Below are positions 46,790 to 55,625 of a stretch of DNA of 64,000 nucleotides, piece by piece (positions within the stretch are counted from its first letter, which is position 1; each line of letters starts with the position of its first letter). This DNA comes from Pseudomonas izuensis (GTDB lineage: Bacteria > Pseudomonadota > Gammaproteobacteria > Pseudomonadales > Pseudomonadaceae), in NCBI RefSeq assembly GCF_009861505.1, contig NZ_WTFT01000002.1:62001-126000 (forward strand). The letters are read 5' to 3'. The notes beneath the pieces were generated by a model. The model had not been told where the DNA came from, did not search any database, and saw only the letters and a program-made list of their open reading frames with translations. A program made the position numbers and the translations under genes.

Positions 46790-47676
46790 AGCGCTTCCGT
46801 TTCTCCAGCCTGATGCTGGTACTGGGTCTGCTGTTCATCTACGCGCCGATGCTGATTTTGGTGATCTACTCGTTCAACGCCTCGAAACTGGTGACGGTAT
46901 GGGGCGGCTGGTCGATCAAGTGGTACGTCGGCCTGATGGACAATACACAACTGATGGGTTCGGTGGTGCGCTCGCTGGAAATCGCCTGCTACACGGCGGT
47001 TGCGGCAGTCGCGCTGGGAACGCTGGCCGCGTTCGTCCTGACCCGCATCACCCGCTTCAAGGGCCGCACGCTGTTCGGTGGCCTGGTCACCGCGCCACTG
47101 GTGATGCCGGAAGTGATCACCGGCCTGTCGCTGTTGCTGCTGTTCGTGGCCATGGCACAGATGATTGGTTGGCCACAGGAACGCGGCATCGTGACCATCT
47201 GGATCGCCCACACCACGTTCTGTGCGGCGTATGTGGCGGTGGTGGTGTCGGCGCGCTTGCGTGAGCTGGACCTGTCCATCGAAGAGGCGGCCATGGACCT
47301 CGGTGCGAAACCGTGGAAAGTGTTCTTCCTGATCACCATCCCGATGATCGCGCCATCCCTGGGGGCTGGTGGCATGATGTCTTTCGCCCTGTCCCTGGAT
47401 GACCTGGTACTGGCGAGCTTCGTGTCGGGTCCCGGGTCCACGACCCTGCCGATGGAAGTGTTCTCCGCGGTGCGCCTGGGCGTGAAGCCGGAAATCAACG
47501 CCGTGGCCAGCCTGATTCTGTTGGCGGTATCGTTGATGACCTTCTTTGTGTGGTTCTTCAGCCGTCGTGCCGAAGAAAGCCGCAAGCGTGCGATTCAGCA
47601 GGCTATCGAAGAAGGCGCTGCCGACTCCTGGAAGCAACCGGACGTGCGCCGCGCGCAGGCGCCGGAAGCGGCTTGA
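46786..47676 (+). CDS. spuH: Polyamine ABC transporter permease SpuH
   Basis: The 296-residue permease is PotI-like, with LGLLFIYAPMLILVIYSFNASK at the N-terminus, GGWSIKWYVGLMDN, and the EAA loop EAAMDLGAKPWKVFFLITIPMIAPSLGAG near residue 166. It forms the second half of the channel with SpuG and closes the spuDEFGH operon. A REPIN variant follows. Confidence 0.94.
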   Translation: MKRFRFSSLMLVLGLLFIYAPMLILVIYSFNASKLVTVWGGWSIKWYVGLMDNTQLMGSVVRSLEIACYTAVAAVALGTLAAFVLTRITRFKGRTLFGGLVTAPLVMPEVITGLSLLLLFVAMAQMIGWPQERGIVTIWIAHTTFCAAYVAVVVSARLRELDLSIEEAAMDLGAKPWKVFFLITIPMIAPSLGAGGMMSFALSLDDLVLASFVSGPGSTTLPMEVFSAVRLGVKPEINAVASLILLAVSLMTFFVWFFSRRAEESRKRAIQQAIEEGAADSWKQPDVRRAQAPEAA

Positions 47677-47721
47677 ACCTCAAATTGGGTTGACCACACC
47701 TTCGTGATCAACCCAAATCCC

Positions 47722-47819
47722 CTGTAGGAGCCGGCTTGCTGGCGAAGGTGTGTCAGTCGACATCAATGTTGCTGACCCACCTTCGTCGGAACGCCGCCCG
47801 CAGCAAGCCGGCTCCTACA
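47722..47819. repeat. REPIN, variant with an 18-bp extra segment
   Basis: Left arm TGTAGGAGCCGGCTTGCTGG; the right arm is interrupted by GTCGGAACGCCGCCCGCA (47785-47802) before CAAGCCGGCTCCTACA. The element at 48639-48721 carries nearly the same segment. Confidence 0.8.
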
Positions 47820-47824
47820 AGGCT

Positions 47825-48466
47825 CTATGCGATCCAGGGAGAATTGCGGATGACCTCGACAAAGTTCATCGGCTTGAACCCCGGCTCCTGATCCATCAGC
47901 ACATCGGTCTTCACGTTGCCGAACGTAGTCTGCGGACGATGACGCAAGCCGTCGGCGAAGGCGCAGATGATGCACTCCTTGAACCCTTCACCCCGTGGAT
48001 GCGCATGCACCACCGCTTCGCGCTGCACGGTGGAAAACGCCGCGTAGTCCATGCCTAGCACATCCATCTCAACGCCGGCGGTCACCAGCGCCACGGTCGG
48101 CCGCAGGTGTTGCGGCACACCCGGCGTGGTGTGCAGGGCAATCGACAGCCAGACCTGCTCGATATCGTCGTCGCTGAATCCGTAAGGCTTGAGGAACGCC
48201 GCTGCGGCGTTGGCGCCATCGACTTCGAAACGCTCGTTGTCGCTGCGGTAACCTTCCACCAGACCCAGGTCATGGAACATCGCGCCGATGTACAGCAACT
48301 CCGGATTGTAGGCCAGTTGCTTGCGCTCTCCGCTGAGCGCACCGAACAGAAACACCCGACGCGAGTGGTGATAGAGCAAGTCGGATTCGATGTCGCGGAT
48401 GTATTCGGTGGCGGCTTTTGCCAATGCGCTGTCGGGGATTTTGATACCGGCAATGGTGGTGCTCAT
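47825..48466 (-). CDS. HD domain-containing phosphohydrolase
   Basis: The 213-residue protein has the HD metal site: H33/H34 in LLYHHSRRVFLFGAL, H65-D66 in IGAMFHDLGLV, and further ligands in HTTPGVPQHLRP. HD proteins cleave phosphoesters of nucleotides or lipids; the substrate is unknown. The ATG at 48466 has TTGAGGAAA upstream. It is divergent from a GlxA-type regulator across 299 bases holding an inverted repeat and a REPIN variant. Confidence 0.85.
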   Translation of the reverse strand: MSTTIAGIKIPDSALAKAATEYIRDIESDLLYHHSRRVFLFGALSGERKQLAYNPELLYIGAMFHDLGLVEGYRSDNERFEVDGANAAAAFLKPYGFSDDDIEQVWLSIALHTTPGVPQHLRPTVALVTAGVEMDVLGMDYAAFSTVQREAVVHAHPRGEGFKECIICAFADGLRHRPQTTFGNVKTDVLMDQEPGFKPMNFVEVIRNSPWIA

Positions 48467-48505
48467 GGGCGTTTCCTCAAAGTGAACGCCTTGGCGGCGC
48501 TGAGG

Positions 48506-48538
48506 TGTCCAGTCTGTTCGGGCACCCCGAACCGGACA
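48506..48538. promoter_or_regulatory. Inverted repeat in the HD/GlxA divergent region
   Basis: GTTCGGG / CCCGAAC, perfect 7-bp arms around CAC (48516-48532), nested in TGTCC / GGACA (48506-48510, 48534-48538). It starts 40 bases upstream of the HD gene start and could be an operator for that gene; unproven. Confidence 0.45.
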
Positions 48539-48638
48539 ATCGATCCATGGCTGCGATCCCGGTCAATAAGCATGCATATCGCGCCAGCCTCGCTTCCAAC
48601 GTACTTATTCGCTACGGTGAGTTGCATGCTCGCTTTTT

Positions 48639-48721
48639 TGTGGGAGCAAGGCTTGCCCGCGATGGCGCCCTTGAGATCGCCATCGCTGGCAAGTCGGATC
48701 GCCGCCCGCATGCTCCCACAA
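48639..48721. repeat. REPIN, variant with an 18-bp extra segment
   Basis: Left arm TGTGGGAGCAAGGCTTGCCC; the right arm reads CATCGCTGGCAA then GTCGGATCGCCGCCCGCA (48693-48710), then TGCTCCCACA. The 18-mer differs at one base from the one at 47785-47802. Confidence 0.8.
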
Positions 48722-48765
48722 AAGCGGTTTGTGTCGACTCTGATCCCCCAAGAGCTTTTCCAACC

Positions 48766-49731
48766 ATGCAAAAAACCATCGCCATCGTGGTGTTCGCCGG
48801 CGTCCAGTCACTGGACGTTACCGGACCCATGGATGTGTTTTCCGAGGCCAATCGTTTCCTCCCGCCTGAGGATCACTATCGGCTGGAGGTGATTGGCGTG
48901 GAGCGCGGGGTGATGGCGTGTTCCAACGGTCTGGCGCTGAGCGCCCATCGGCATTTCAGCGAAGCGTTGCAGGCCTGCGACCTGCTGTTGGTTGCCGGCG
49001 GACCGCAATTGCCGTTCATGGATTTCGGTGCCGCGTTCGATGCCTGGCTGCGTGATGCCTGTGCGCGGGCTGCGCGCTTTGGTTCGATCTGCAATGGCGC
49101 GTTCATGCTTGCCCGGGCGGGATTGCTGGAGGGGCGGACGGTGACCACCCATTGGAGCGATGCCGCGACGCTGGCCGCGCTGTGCCCGACGACTCGGGTC
49201 GAAGCCGACCGTTTGTACGTGCAGGATGCCGAGCTCTATACCTCGGCCGGTGTCACGGCGGGAATTGATCTGTCGTTGTACCTGTTGGGTCGTGATCACG
49301 GGCCGGACGTGGCGCTGAGCGTGGCCAAGCGGCTGGTGGTGTTCACCCAGCGCTCGGGTGGCCAGTCACAATTCAGCCCGTTCCTTACACCCCACGCCGA
49401 GCCGACCTCGGCCGTGGCGATGGTCCAGCACTACGTATTGGCCAACTTGACCGGCGACCTGACCATCGCTGACCTGGCCAAGGCCGCCAACATGAGTGCG
49501 CGCAATTTTTCCCGGGTATTTGCCAGGGAAGCGAAAATCACCCCGGCCGAATTCGTCGAGCGGGCGAGGGTGGATGCGGCGCGAGTGATGCTGGAAAGCA
49601 CCAGCGCACCGCTCAAGACCGTGGCGTACCAGTGCGGATTTCGTGATGCCCAGCATATGCGCAGCGTGTTCAACCGCAGGCTGGGGGTGACGCCGCAGCA
49701 GTTCAGGCAGAATTTTGCGGCGATGGTCTGA
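48766..49731 (+). CDS. GlxA family AraC-type transcriptional regulator
   Basis: The 321-residue regulator joins an N-terminal DJ-1/PfpI-like domain (IAIVVFAGVQSLDVTGPMDVFSEANRF; nucleophile-elbow-like SICNGAFMLARAGLLEGRTVTTHW) to a C-terminal AraC helix-turn-helix (NMSARNFSRVFAREAKITPAEFVERAR ... QCGFRDAQHMRSVFNRRLGVTPQQF). Members control catabolism of amines and quaternary ammonium compounds. The start MQKTIAI at 48766 is chosen; upstream in-frame sequence runs through the REPIN. Its target may be the divergent HD gene. Confidence 0.88.
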   Translation: MQKTIAIVVFAGVQSLDVTGPMDVFSEANRFLPPEDHYRLEVIGVERGVMACSNGLALSAHRHFSEALQACDLLLVAGGPQLPFMDFGAAFDAWLRDACARAARFGSICNGAFMLARAGLLEGRTVTTHWSDAATLAALCPTTRVEADRLYVQDAELYTSAGVTAGIDLSLYLLGRDHGPDVALSVAKRLVVFTQRSGGQSQFSPFLTPHAEPTSAVAMVQHYVLANLTGDLTIADLAKAANMSARNFSRVFAREAKITPAEFVERARVDAARVMLESTSAPLKTVAYQCGFRDAQHMRSVFNRRLGVTPQQFRQNFAAMV

Positions 49732-49760
49732 GCTGAACTTTGTGGTGTTTATCCGGGCCT

Positions 49761-49836
49761 CATCGCGAGCAGGCTCGCTCCTACAGTGGTCCGGTGCAGG
49801 AAGACCCATTGTAGGAGCGAGCCTGCTCGCGATGGC
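49761..49836. repeat. REPIN
   Basis: Arms CATCGCGAGCAGGCTCGCTC and complement with a spacer of about 30 bp, between the convergent GlxA-type and penicillin acylase genes. Confidence 0.9.
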
Positions 49837-49857
49837 GTCCGCCCAGACAACCGAGAT

Positions 49858-52269
49858 CTATTGTCCTGACCGCGCCGGCAACAGCTTCAAGGTACTCCGT
49901 GTATTCGCCACCACCTCTTCTTCATTGAGATGCGCCTGGTAGTACACCCCTTCGATATACGCTTCGGCCTGATCGTCATAGTGACGGTCGAACAGCACGC
50001 CGCTCTGGCCGACCGGGTTGACGGTCAGACTGTGGGCCGGATCGGCGAAGTCGATCAGGCGCCGGGTGGAGGGGCCGTAAGTCACCGGCCAGGGTGCCGG
50101 GCCGATCCTCGCCGACAGGTTGTTTGGCACTTCATGACTGCCGGGGGCGGCGAACGGGCCGACGTTGAACAGACGGTCCAGCGGCTTTTGCTGGCCCAGC
50201 GGATGACCATGGGTCAGGGTGTGCGCGTTGCCCCATTGCCATTGCGCGGAATCGGTGCCGAGGGTGGCCTTGAGGTGGGCGATGCTGGCCTGCCACGCTA
50301 CCTTGACCGTATCGGCACGGGTTTCCTTGCCGAGGGTACTGCGGTTGTCCCACCACGGTGAGTCGGGGTTCGCCGCCAGGCGCGGCAGCGCGGCATCGAT
50401 CACCCGGGTTGAGAGCAGTGTTTCGAAGAAATCGTTGCCCAATTCATCGCGCATCGCCGCGTCAGCCAGGTTGAACAGGAACTGGTTGAACACGGTGGCA
50501 CTGGTGGAATCGAGTGGGTAATCGCCTTTCCATTGGGCCAGTTGCTCCACCAGTTTCAACTCGGCAGGGTCACTCACCACCGTACGCAGCACCGGCAGCA
50601 ATGGCGCCAACAGGCGCGGACCGTAGGCTGTAGTGGTGCCCAGTTGCAGCTTCTGGCTGGACTCCAGATCCCACTTGATGCTCTTGTCGCCGAGCTGATA
50701 GTTGAGCTGCTGGCCACGATCGGCCAGGTTGTAGTAACCGGGAATTTCCATGCCCGTCGGTGACACGGGCTGGAAGTTGGCGGAGACGAGGTAGCCCCGC
50801 GTCGGGTTCTCTTCCTGTGGGTTGGCGCTGAACGGGTAGAAACCGTCCTTGTCCGCCTCGGCGCTGCTGCCGTCGAGGATGAACCATGGGCGTACCCCGG
50901 CAGGCCGCTTGGGCAATTGCGCCGCGGCCCACCAGCCGATGTCACCCTTGGCGTTGGCCCAGACGATATTCAGGCCGGGAGCCTGGACCTTGGCCGCAGC
51001 GCTGCGCGCCTTGGCCAGGGTGTCGGCACGGTTGAGCTGATAGAAGCCTTCCAGTATCGGGTTCTGGCTTTCGAGAAACCCCCACCACATGGCAATCGGC
51101 GTTTTACCGACACTGTTGCCCAGCGCATCGTTGACGATCGGGCCGTGGGGCGACTGGCGCAGCGTCAGGGTCACCGGTGCCTGGCCCTTGACCGCGATCT
51201 GCTGTTCGCTGGTCACCATGTCTACCCATTTGCCGCGATACCAGACTTGATTGGGATTGTCCGGGTTGACCTTCTCGGCAATCAGGTCGAGGTCGTCGTT
51301 CTGGAACATGGTGATGCTCCAGCCGAAATCACGGTTCATGCCCAGCGAGGCGAACGGCATCAAGGCCTGGTAATGACCGTAAAGCTCGAAGCCCGGCGCC
51401 GAGAGCTGCGCTTCGTACCACACCGACGGCGCGGAAAAGCGGATGTGCGGGTCACCCGCGAGCAACGGCTTGCCGCTTTTGGTTCGACTGCCGGCCACGA
51501 CCCAGGCGTTGCTGCCCTCGAATTGCGGCAGGCCGTTGTCGGCCAGTGCCTGTTCGCTTAGGCGGGCGAGGGCGTTGAGGTCTTTCCAGTCGGCGCTGGC
51601 CAGGGACGGCTTGGCGCCGCTGTGCTGGTTCGCCAGCACACCTTTGGGCTGCCAGTCGAGATCGAAAACGTTGAGGTAGTCGGCACCCAGTTGATCGCGC
51701 ACGAACGTCAGCAACGGTTCGGTACGGAATGCCGCGGCAAAGCTGTAGGCCATGTAGCCGGCGATGCTGATGGTGTCCTGGGCGGTGAATGGGCGTTTTT
51801 GAATGCCCAGCACATCGAACTCCACGGGTTTTGCGTGGCTGTCCTGATACTGGTTGATGCCATCCAGATAGGCTTGCATGGCGATGAAGGTGGGCGATTG
51901 TTTGTCCAGATTCGCCAGATAGGTTTCGGCGCGTTCACGAATGCGCAGGCTGCGCATCAGCTTGTCGGTGTCGAGCAGTTTCGGGCCGAGCACCTCGGCC
52001 AGCTCACCCCGGGCCAGGCGACGCAGGACTTCCATCTGGAACAGTCGATCCTGGGCATGGACATAACCCAGGGCACGGTACAGGTCGGGTTCGTTTTCGG
52101 CGCGGATGTGCGGGATCCCGCGTTCATCGTAACGCACGGTGACCGAGCCTTGCAGGTGTTGCAGTTCCACCATGCCCTGGCGTGTCGGCTGCTTGCTGTA
52201 GACGTACCAGCCGCCAACGGCGACAAGCGTGACGATCAGCGAGCCGAGAGCGGTCAGGCTACGTTTCAT
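49858..52269 (-). CDS. hacB: Penicillin acylase family amidase (acyl-homoserine lactone acylase, HacB-like)
   Basis: This 803-residue N-terminal-nucleophile hydrolase has a signal-anchor (LGSLIVTLVAVGGWYVY), the alpha subunit, and then the self-cleavage site G252-S253-N254-A255-W256, where Ser253 becomes the N-terminal nucleophile of the beta subunit. Relatives include PvdQ, QuiP and HacB, which deacylate N-acyl homoserine lactones. The HacB suggestion rests on the gene order next to the spu transporter, as remembered from P. aeruginosa PA0305. Substrate preference cannot be read from sequence. It is convergent with the GlxA-type gene. Confidence 0.8.
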   Translation of the reverse strand: MKRSLTALGSLIVTLVAVGGWYVYSKQPTRQGMVELQHLQGSVTVRYDERGIPHIRAENEPDLYRALGYVHAQDRLFQMEVLRRLARGELAEVLGPKLLDTDKLMRSLRIRERAETYLANLDKQSPTFIAMQAYLDGINQYQDSHAKPVEFDVLGIQKRPFTAQDTISIAGYMAYSFAAAFRTEPLLTFVRDQLGADYLNVFDLDWQPKGVLANQHSGAKPSLASADWKDLNALARLSEQALADNGLPQFEGSNAWVVAGSRTKSGKPLLAGDPHIRFSAPSVWYEAQLSAPGFELYGHYQALMPFASLGMNRDFGWSITMFQNDDLDLIAEKVNPDNPNQVWYRGKWVDMVTSEQQIAVKGQAPVTLTLRQSPHGPIVNDALGNSVGKTPIAMWWGFLESQNPILEGFYQLNRADTLAKARSAAAKVQAPGLNIVWANAKGDIGWWAAAQLPKRPAGVRPWFILDGSSAEADKDGFYPFSANPQEENPTRGYLVSANFQPVSPTGMEIPGYYNLADRGQQLNYQLGDKSIKWDLESSQKLQLGTTTAYGPRLLAPLLPVLRTVVSDPAELKLVEQLAQWKGDYPLDSTSATVFNQFLFNLADAAMRDELGNDFFETLLSTRVIDAALPRLAANPDSPWWDNRSTLGKETRADTVKVAWQASIAHLKATLGTDSAQWQWGNAHTLTHGHPLGQQKPLDRLFNVGPFAAPGSHEVPNNLSARIGPAPWPVTYGPSTRRLIDFADPAHSLTVNPVGQSGVLFDRHYDDQAEAYIEGVYYQAHLNEEEVVANTRSTLKLLPARSGQ

Positions 52270-52380
52270 GGTGACTCCTTGTTGTTATGAGCGACTGCAG
52301 TTCCCTGGTGCCACTGTTTAACACGGCTCACCGAATTGGCCCATCGCCCGTAGGAGGGATTCGTATTGCCGCTTTTTTCC

Positions 52381-52962
52381 CTACCTGGCTGTATCGACAG
52401 GCCACGGGCAGTAACACCCTACCGCCAGTGTGTGCGTGGCACTCACGGCGCGACCTTCGTTTAACGCCTGCAGGATCGGCTCGATAAAGCTGTTACTGGA
52501 ATTACAGGTCAGGCCTTCACTGTATGGGCCGAAATACGCCAGCTTGCCGCTGCGATCCCAGATGGCCACGGCGGGGCTGGCGGGGACCTGCTCGGAGCCG
52601 GGCAGGACGCTGAGGGTTTTCAGATGGCTCAAGTTGCCCGGCAACTGGCCATGGCTGCCGGGTTTTTGCACCGAGTAGAACTCAACACCCTGCGGGCCGT
52701 ATTGCTCGACCAGTTCACTGAGGTGTTGTTGATTGCCGACATTGCACGGGCATGCCGGGTCCCAGAAATGGACGAGGCGGATAGCGCCCGGGCCGGCGAG
52801 CGTGTCGGGCAGGCGCAGCGGGTCGCCGGAGAACAGCGCCGTGTGCTCGCTGAATGCGCGCAGGTAGCGCCCCTGGAACCAGTCGTAGGCCGCCCACAAC
52901 GCGCCGGCGCACACCACGGCGAGCAGGCTGGCAAACAGGGTGGCGCGCAAGGGCGATCGCAT
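52381..52962 (-). CDS. DUF6436 / thioredoxin-like membrane-anchored protein
   Basis: The 193-residue protein has one N-terminal helix (residues 7-26) that anchors it in the inner membrane. Its periplasmic part has a thioredoxin-like fold with a motif Cys71-Pro-Cys73 in FWDPACPCNVGN instead of CxxC. A further Cys pair, C183 and C185 in VGCYCPWP, lies near the C-terminus. A role in thiol redox or metal handling is possible but unknown. The ATG at 52962 has GAGGAA upstream. It is divergent from the alpha/beta hydrolase gene. Confidence 0.8.
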   Translation of the reverse strand: MRSPLRATLFASLLAVVCAGALWAAYDWFQGRYLRAFSEHTALFSGDPLRLPDTLAGPGAIRLVHFWDPACPCNVGNQQHLSELVEQYGPQGVEFYSVQKPGSHGQLPGNLSHLKTLSVLPGSEQVPASPAVAIWDRSGKLAYFGPYSEGLTCNSSNSFIEPILQALNEGRAVSATHTLAVGCYCPWPVDTAR

Positions 52963-53058
52963 GGGTTCATTCCTCGAAGGTCGGCTAGCTTGCCATGCTT
53001 GCCGCGACAGATGAATATCGCAGGTCCATAAAGTCCGTTTAGTGCTCTGGAATCGCCC

Positions 53059-54006
53059 ATGCCTGTCAACTTCGACCCTGATCACCTGCGCGCGAGCCTG
53101 CGGCCATTGGCCGAGGGGCAGCCGCTGTCAGCGGAGGCTCAGGCTTATCAGCGGTTTTACGGGCTGGATTTTGCTGCGCGAAACGTACGCAGTGGCCTGG
53201 GGCGTTTTCAGGTCGATGGTTATGAGCTGGTCAGCCAGGTCTGGTGGCCGGAGCGGGCGAAGGCGACGCTGTTTGTGTTCCACGGCTTTTACGATCACAC
53301 CGGCCTCTACCGGCATGTGATCGAGTGGGCGCTGGAACAGGGCTTCGCGGTGATTGCCTGCGACTTGCCGGGGCATGGACTGTCCAGTGGCGAGCGGGCG
53401 AGCATCAAGGATTTCGCCGAGTACCAGGACGCACTGCAAGGCCTGTTTGCCGAGGCGCGATCACTTGATCTGCCGCAACCGTGGCACCTGTGTGGACAGA
53501 GTACCGGTGGCGCGATCGTGATCGACCATGTGTTGAATGCGGGGGCGAGCAGTCCGGCCCAGGGCCAGGTGATTCTGTTGGCACCGCTGGTGCGGCCGCG
53601 GGCGTGGGGCTGGTCGCAACTGAGTTATTACCTGCTCAGGCCATTCGTCAAAGCCATCGCCCGGCGTTTCAGTGAAAATTCGAATGACCCGGATTTCCTG
53701 CCGTTCCTGCAAGCCGATCCCTTGCAGCCACTACGACTGCCGACGGCGTGGGTGGGGGCATTGGCGCGCTGGATCAAACGCGTCGAAGCCGCACCCGCCA
53801 GCCCCCGGCGACCGTTGATTGTGCAGGGGCAGGCGGACATGACGGTGGATTGGGAGCATAACCTTGAGGTGCTGCGGGCGAAGTTCGACCGGCCTCAGGT
53901 ATTGATGCTGCCTGAGGCGCGGCATCACCTGGCGAATGAAGTGTTGGCATTGCGGGGGGAGTATTTCGGATTTTTGACCAAGCGGATCAAGGGCCGGAAT
54001 CTTTAG
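53059..54006 (+). CDS. Alpha/beta hydrolase (monoacylglycerol lipase-like)
   Basis: The 315-residue serine hydrolase has the nucleophile elbow G146-Q-S148-T-G150 in CGQSTGGAIVI, the oxyanion region FHGFYDHTGLYRHV, the acid in QGQADMTVDW and the catalytic His in EARHHLANE. FVFHGFYDHTG and CDLPGHGLSSGERASIKDF are typical of lysophospholipase/monoglyceride lipase relatives. No signal peptide. Substrate unknown. Divergent from the DUF6436 gene with 96 bp between starts. Confidence 0.88.
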   Translation: MPVNFDPDHLRASLRPLAEGQPLSAEAQAYQRFYGLDFAARNVRSGLGRFQVDGYELVSQVWWPERAKATLFVFHGFYDHTGLYRHVIEWALEQGFAVIACDLPGHGLSSGERASIKDFAEYQDALQGLFAEARSLDLPQPWHLCGQSTGGAIVIDHVLNAGASSPAQGQVILLAPLVRPRAWGWSQLSYYLLRPFVKAIARRFSENSNDPDFLPFLQADPLQPLRLPTAWVGALARWIKRVEAAPASPRRPLIVQGQADMTVDWEHNLEVLRAKFDRPQVLMLPEARHHLANEVLALRGEYFGFLTKRIKGRNL

Positions 54007-54012
54007 CGACAA

Positions 54013-54126
54013 TAAGGGCCTCATCGCGGGCAAGCCTTGCTCCCACAGGTTTATGTGTTGATCACAATATTGTGGATTCACACCGGCCACTGTGGGAGCA
54101 AGGCTTGCCCGCGATGAGGCCCTTAC
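54013..54126. repeat. Long-armed REPIN
   Basis: The usual palindrome core is extended on both sides: arms of about 36 bp beginning TAAGGGCCTCATCGCGGGCA match perfectly, with a spacer of about 40 bp. It lies between the convergent hydrolase and DUF2059 genes and could also serve as a terminator. Confidence 0.88.
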
Positions 54127-54138
54127 TGTCACTGAAGA

Positions 54139-54882
54139 CTATTGGGGATTGGCCTGCCCCACCGCCAATCCCGCCTTGATCGCCGCCAGTGCCGCCTGAT
54201 AATAAGCCTTGCCCTCGGCCGACTCGGCAAAGGTGGCGAACTCTTCCAGCTCTTCATCCGACAGGTCGCGATAGACATACAGCAACGTGTTGTTCAGGTC
54301 GCTGCCGATCTGGTCCATCAAGCGCTGGCGCTGCCCGTTCAGCATGCCCTGGGCCTGGCCCGCGCCGAGCAGGCCGGGGATCATCGAGCTCAGGCTGTCG
54401 GCGGCGACACCGGCAATCGCCAGGCTGACTTCGGCGCCCGCCTCGCGTGCAGGCAACGCCTGCGCCAGGTGGCCGATGATCAGCAGGCGACTGTCGCTGG
54501 CCTGCATCTTGGGTAAACCCTTGGCGTTTTTCGCCAGTTGATCGCGGCGGGTCGCGAGCAACTCGGCGGCGACGATTTTCTTGCCCAGCGGGGATTGAAA
54601 GAACGCCAGTGCAGGCTTCGGATCGGCGAGGTTCTTGCGCAATTGTGCTTCGGCGCGCCGGTCCACAGCCTTGGGATCAAAGCGCTGATTGCTGTTGTTG
54701 ACCAACGCCTGGAACACCGCCGGTGGCAGGCTGCTTTGGTAGCGTTGTTGCGCGGCCGAGAGGGCGTCGTTGAAATGCGCGCGTTGTTCCGGCCAGCCGG
54801 CGACCTTGTACAACTGGTCGTGGCCGTCTGCCCAGGCGGGCAAAACGCAGAACATCAGCAGGGAGAGAAGCAAACGGCGCAT
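54139..54882 (-). CDS. DUF2059 domain-containing secreted protein
   Basis: The 247-residue precursor has a signal peptide (RRLLLSLLMFCVLPAWADG) and a C-terminal DUF2059 helical region (RDLSDEELEEFATFAESAEGKAYYQAALAAIKAGLAVG). The middle part has no recognised domain. Function unknown. The ATG at 54882 after GGAGTCCC is preferred over longer in-frame readings. It is convergent with the hydrolase gene. Confidence 0.82.
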   Translation of the reverse strand: MRRLLLSLLMFCVLPAWADGHDQLYKVAGWPEQRAHFNDALSAAQQRYQSSLPPAVFQALVNNSNQRFDPKAVDRRAEAQLRKNLADPKPALAFFQSPLGKKIVAAELLATRRDQLAKNAKGLPKMQASDSRLLIIGHLAQALPAREAGAEVSLAIAGVAADSLSSMIPGLLGAGQAQGMLNGQRQRLMDQIGSDLNNTLLYVYRDLSDEELEEFATFAESAEGKAYYQAALAAIKAGLAVGQANPQ

Positions 54883-54990
54883 AGGGACTCCTGTCAGCAG
54901 GCGACTATTCTCCGTGTGGCATACAGTCTTGTCGAGAATTCGTATCAACCCGCTGCGTGGCTCTGTCGGATTTCCAGGCGCAGGAATACT

Positions 54991-55623
54991 ATGCGCGCCA
55001 TGCAAATACCTTCTGATCACCCGCTGCTGTTACGAATCGTCGATGACCTGGCTGCCAACGGCTGGTCACAGCAGAATATTTTCCTGCCTCTGGATCTGAC
55101 CCGGGCGCTGGCGGCCGAGTGCCGTAAACGTGCAGCCGAGGGCGAACTGGCTCCGGCAGCGGTGGGGCGCGGACCTTCCTCGGAGATCCGCGAGGGGATT
55201 CGCGGCGATCATATCCAGTGGATCGAACCCGGCCAGGCCGAGGCATGCGACAGCTATTTGCAATTGATGGACAGCCTGCGCGAGGCGATGAATCGCGACC
55301 TGTTCCTGGGCCTGGAAGATTTCGAAAGCCATTTCGCGATGTACCCGCCCGGTGCGTTCTACCTCAAGCACGTCGACCGGTTCCGCGACGACGACCGGCG
55401 CATGGTGTCGGCGGTGGTCTATCTCAACGACGCCTGGCTGCCCGAGCACGGCGGTCAGTTGCGCATGTACCTGGATGCAGACGTGCCATACGATGTGGTG
55501 CCGACGGGTGGATGCCTGGTGGTATTCCTGTCGGGAGAGGTTCCCCATGAAGTCCTGCCCGCGACCCGTGAGCGCCTGTCGTTGACCGGGTGGTTCCGGC
55601 GTCGGGGCAACGAGCCGTTCTGA
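54991..55623 (+). CDS. 2OG-Fe(II) oxygenase (prolyl-4-hydroxylase-like)
   Basis: The 210-residue protein has the iron triad H127-x-D129 in LKHVDRFRDDD and H186 in GEVPHEVLP, with R195 to hold 2-oxoglutarate. AVVYLNDAW and HGGQLRMYLD are the core jelly-roll strands. It should hydroxylate a protein or small substrate with iron and 2-oxoglutarate. A second ATG at 55000 (MQIPSDH) is also possible. The DUF523 gene starts 2 bases after the stop, so the two are coupled. Confidence 0.88.
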   Translation: MRAMQIPSDHPLLLRIVDDLAANGWSQQNIFLPLDLTRALAAECRKRAAEGELAPAAVGRGPSSEIREGIRGDHIQWIEPGQAEACDSYLQLMDSLREAMNRDLFLGLEDFESHFAMYPPGAFYLKHVDRFRDDDRRMVSAVVYLNDAWLPEHGGQLRMYLDADVPYDVVPTGGCLVVFLSGEVPHEVLPATRERLSLTGWFRRRGNEPF

Positions 55624-55625
55624 TC

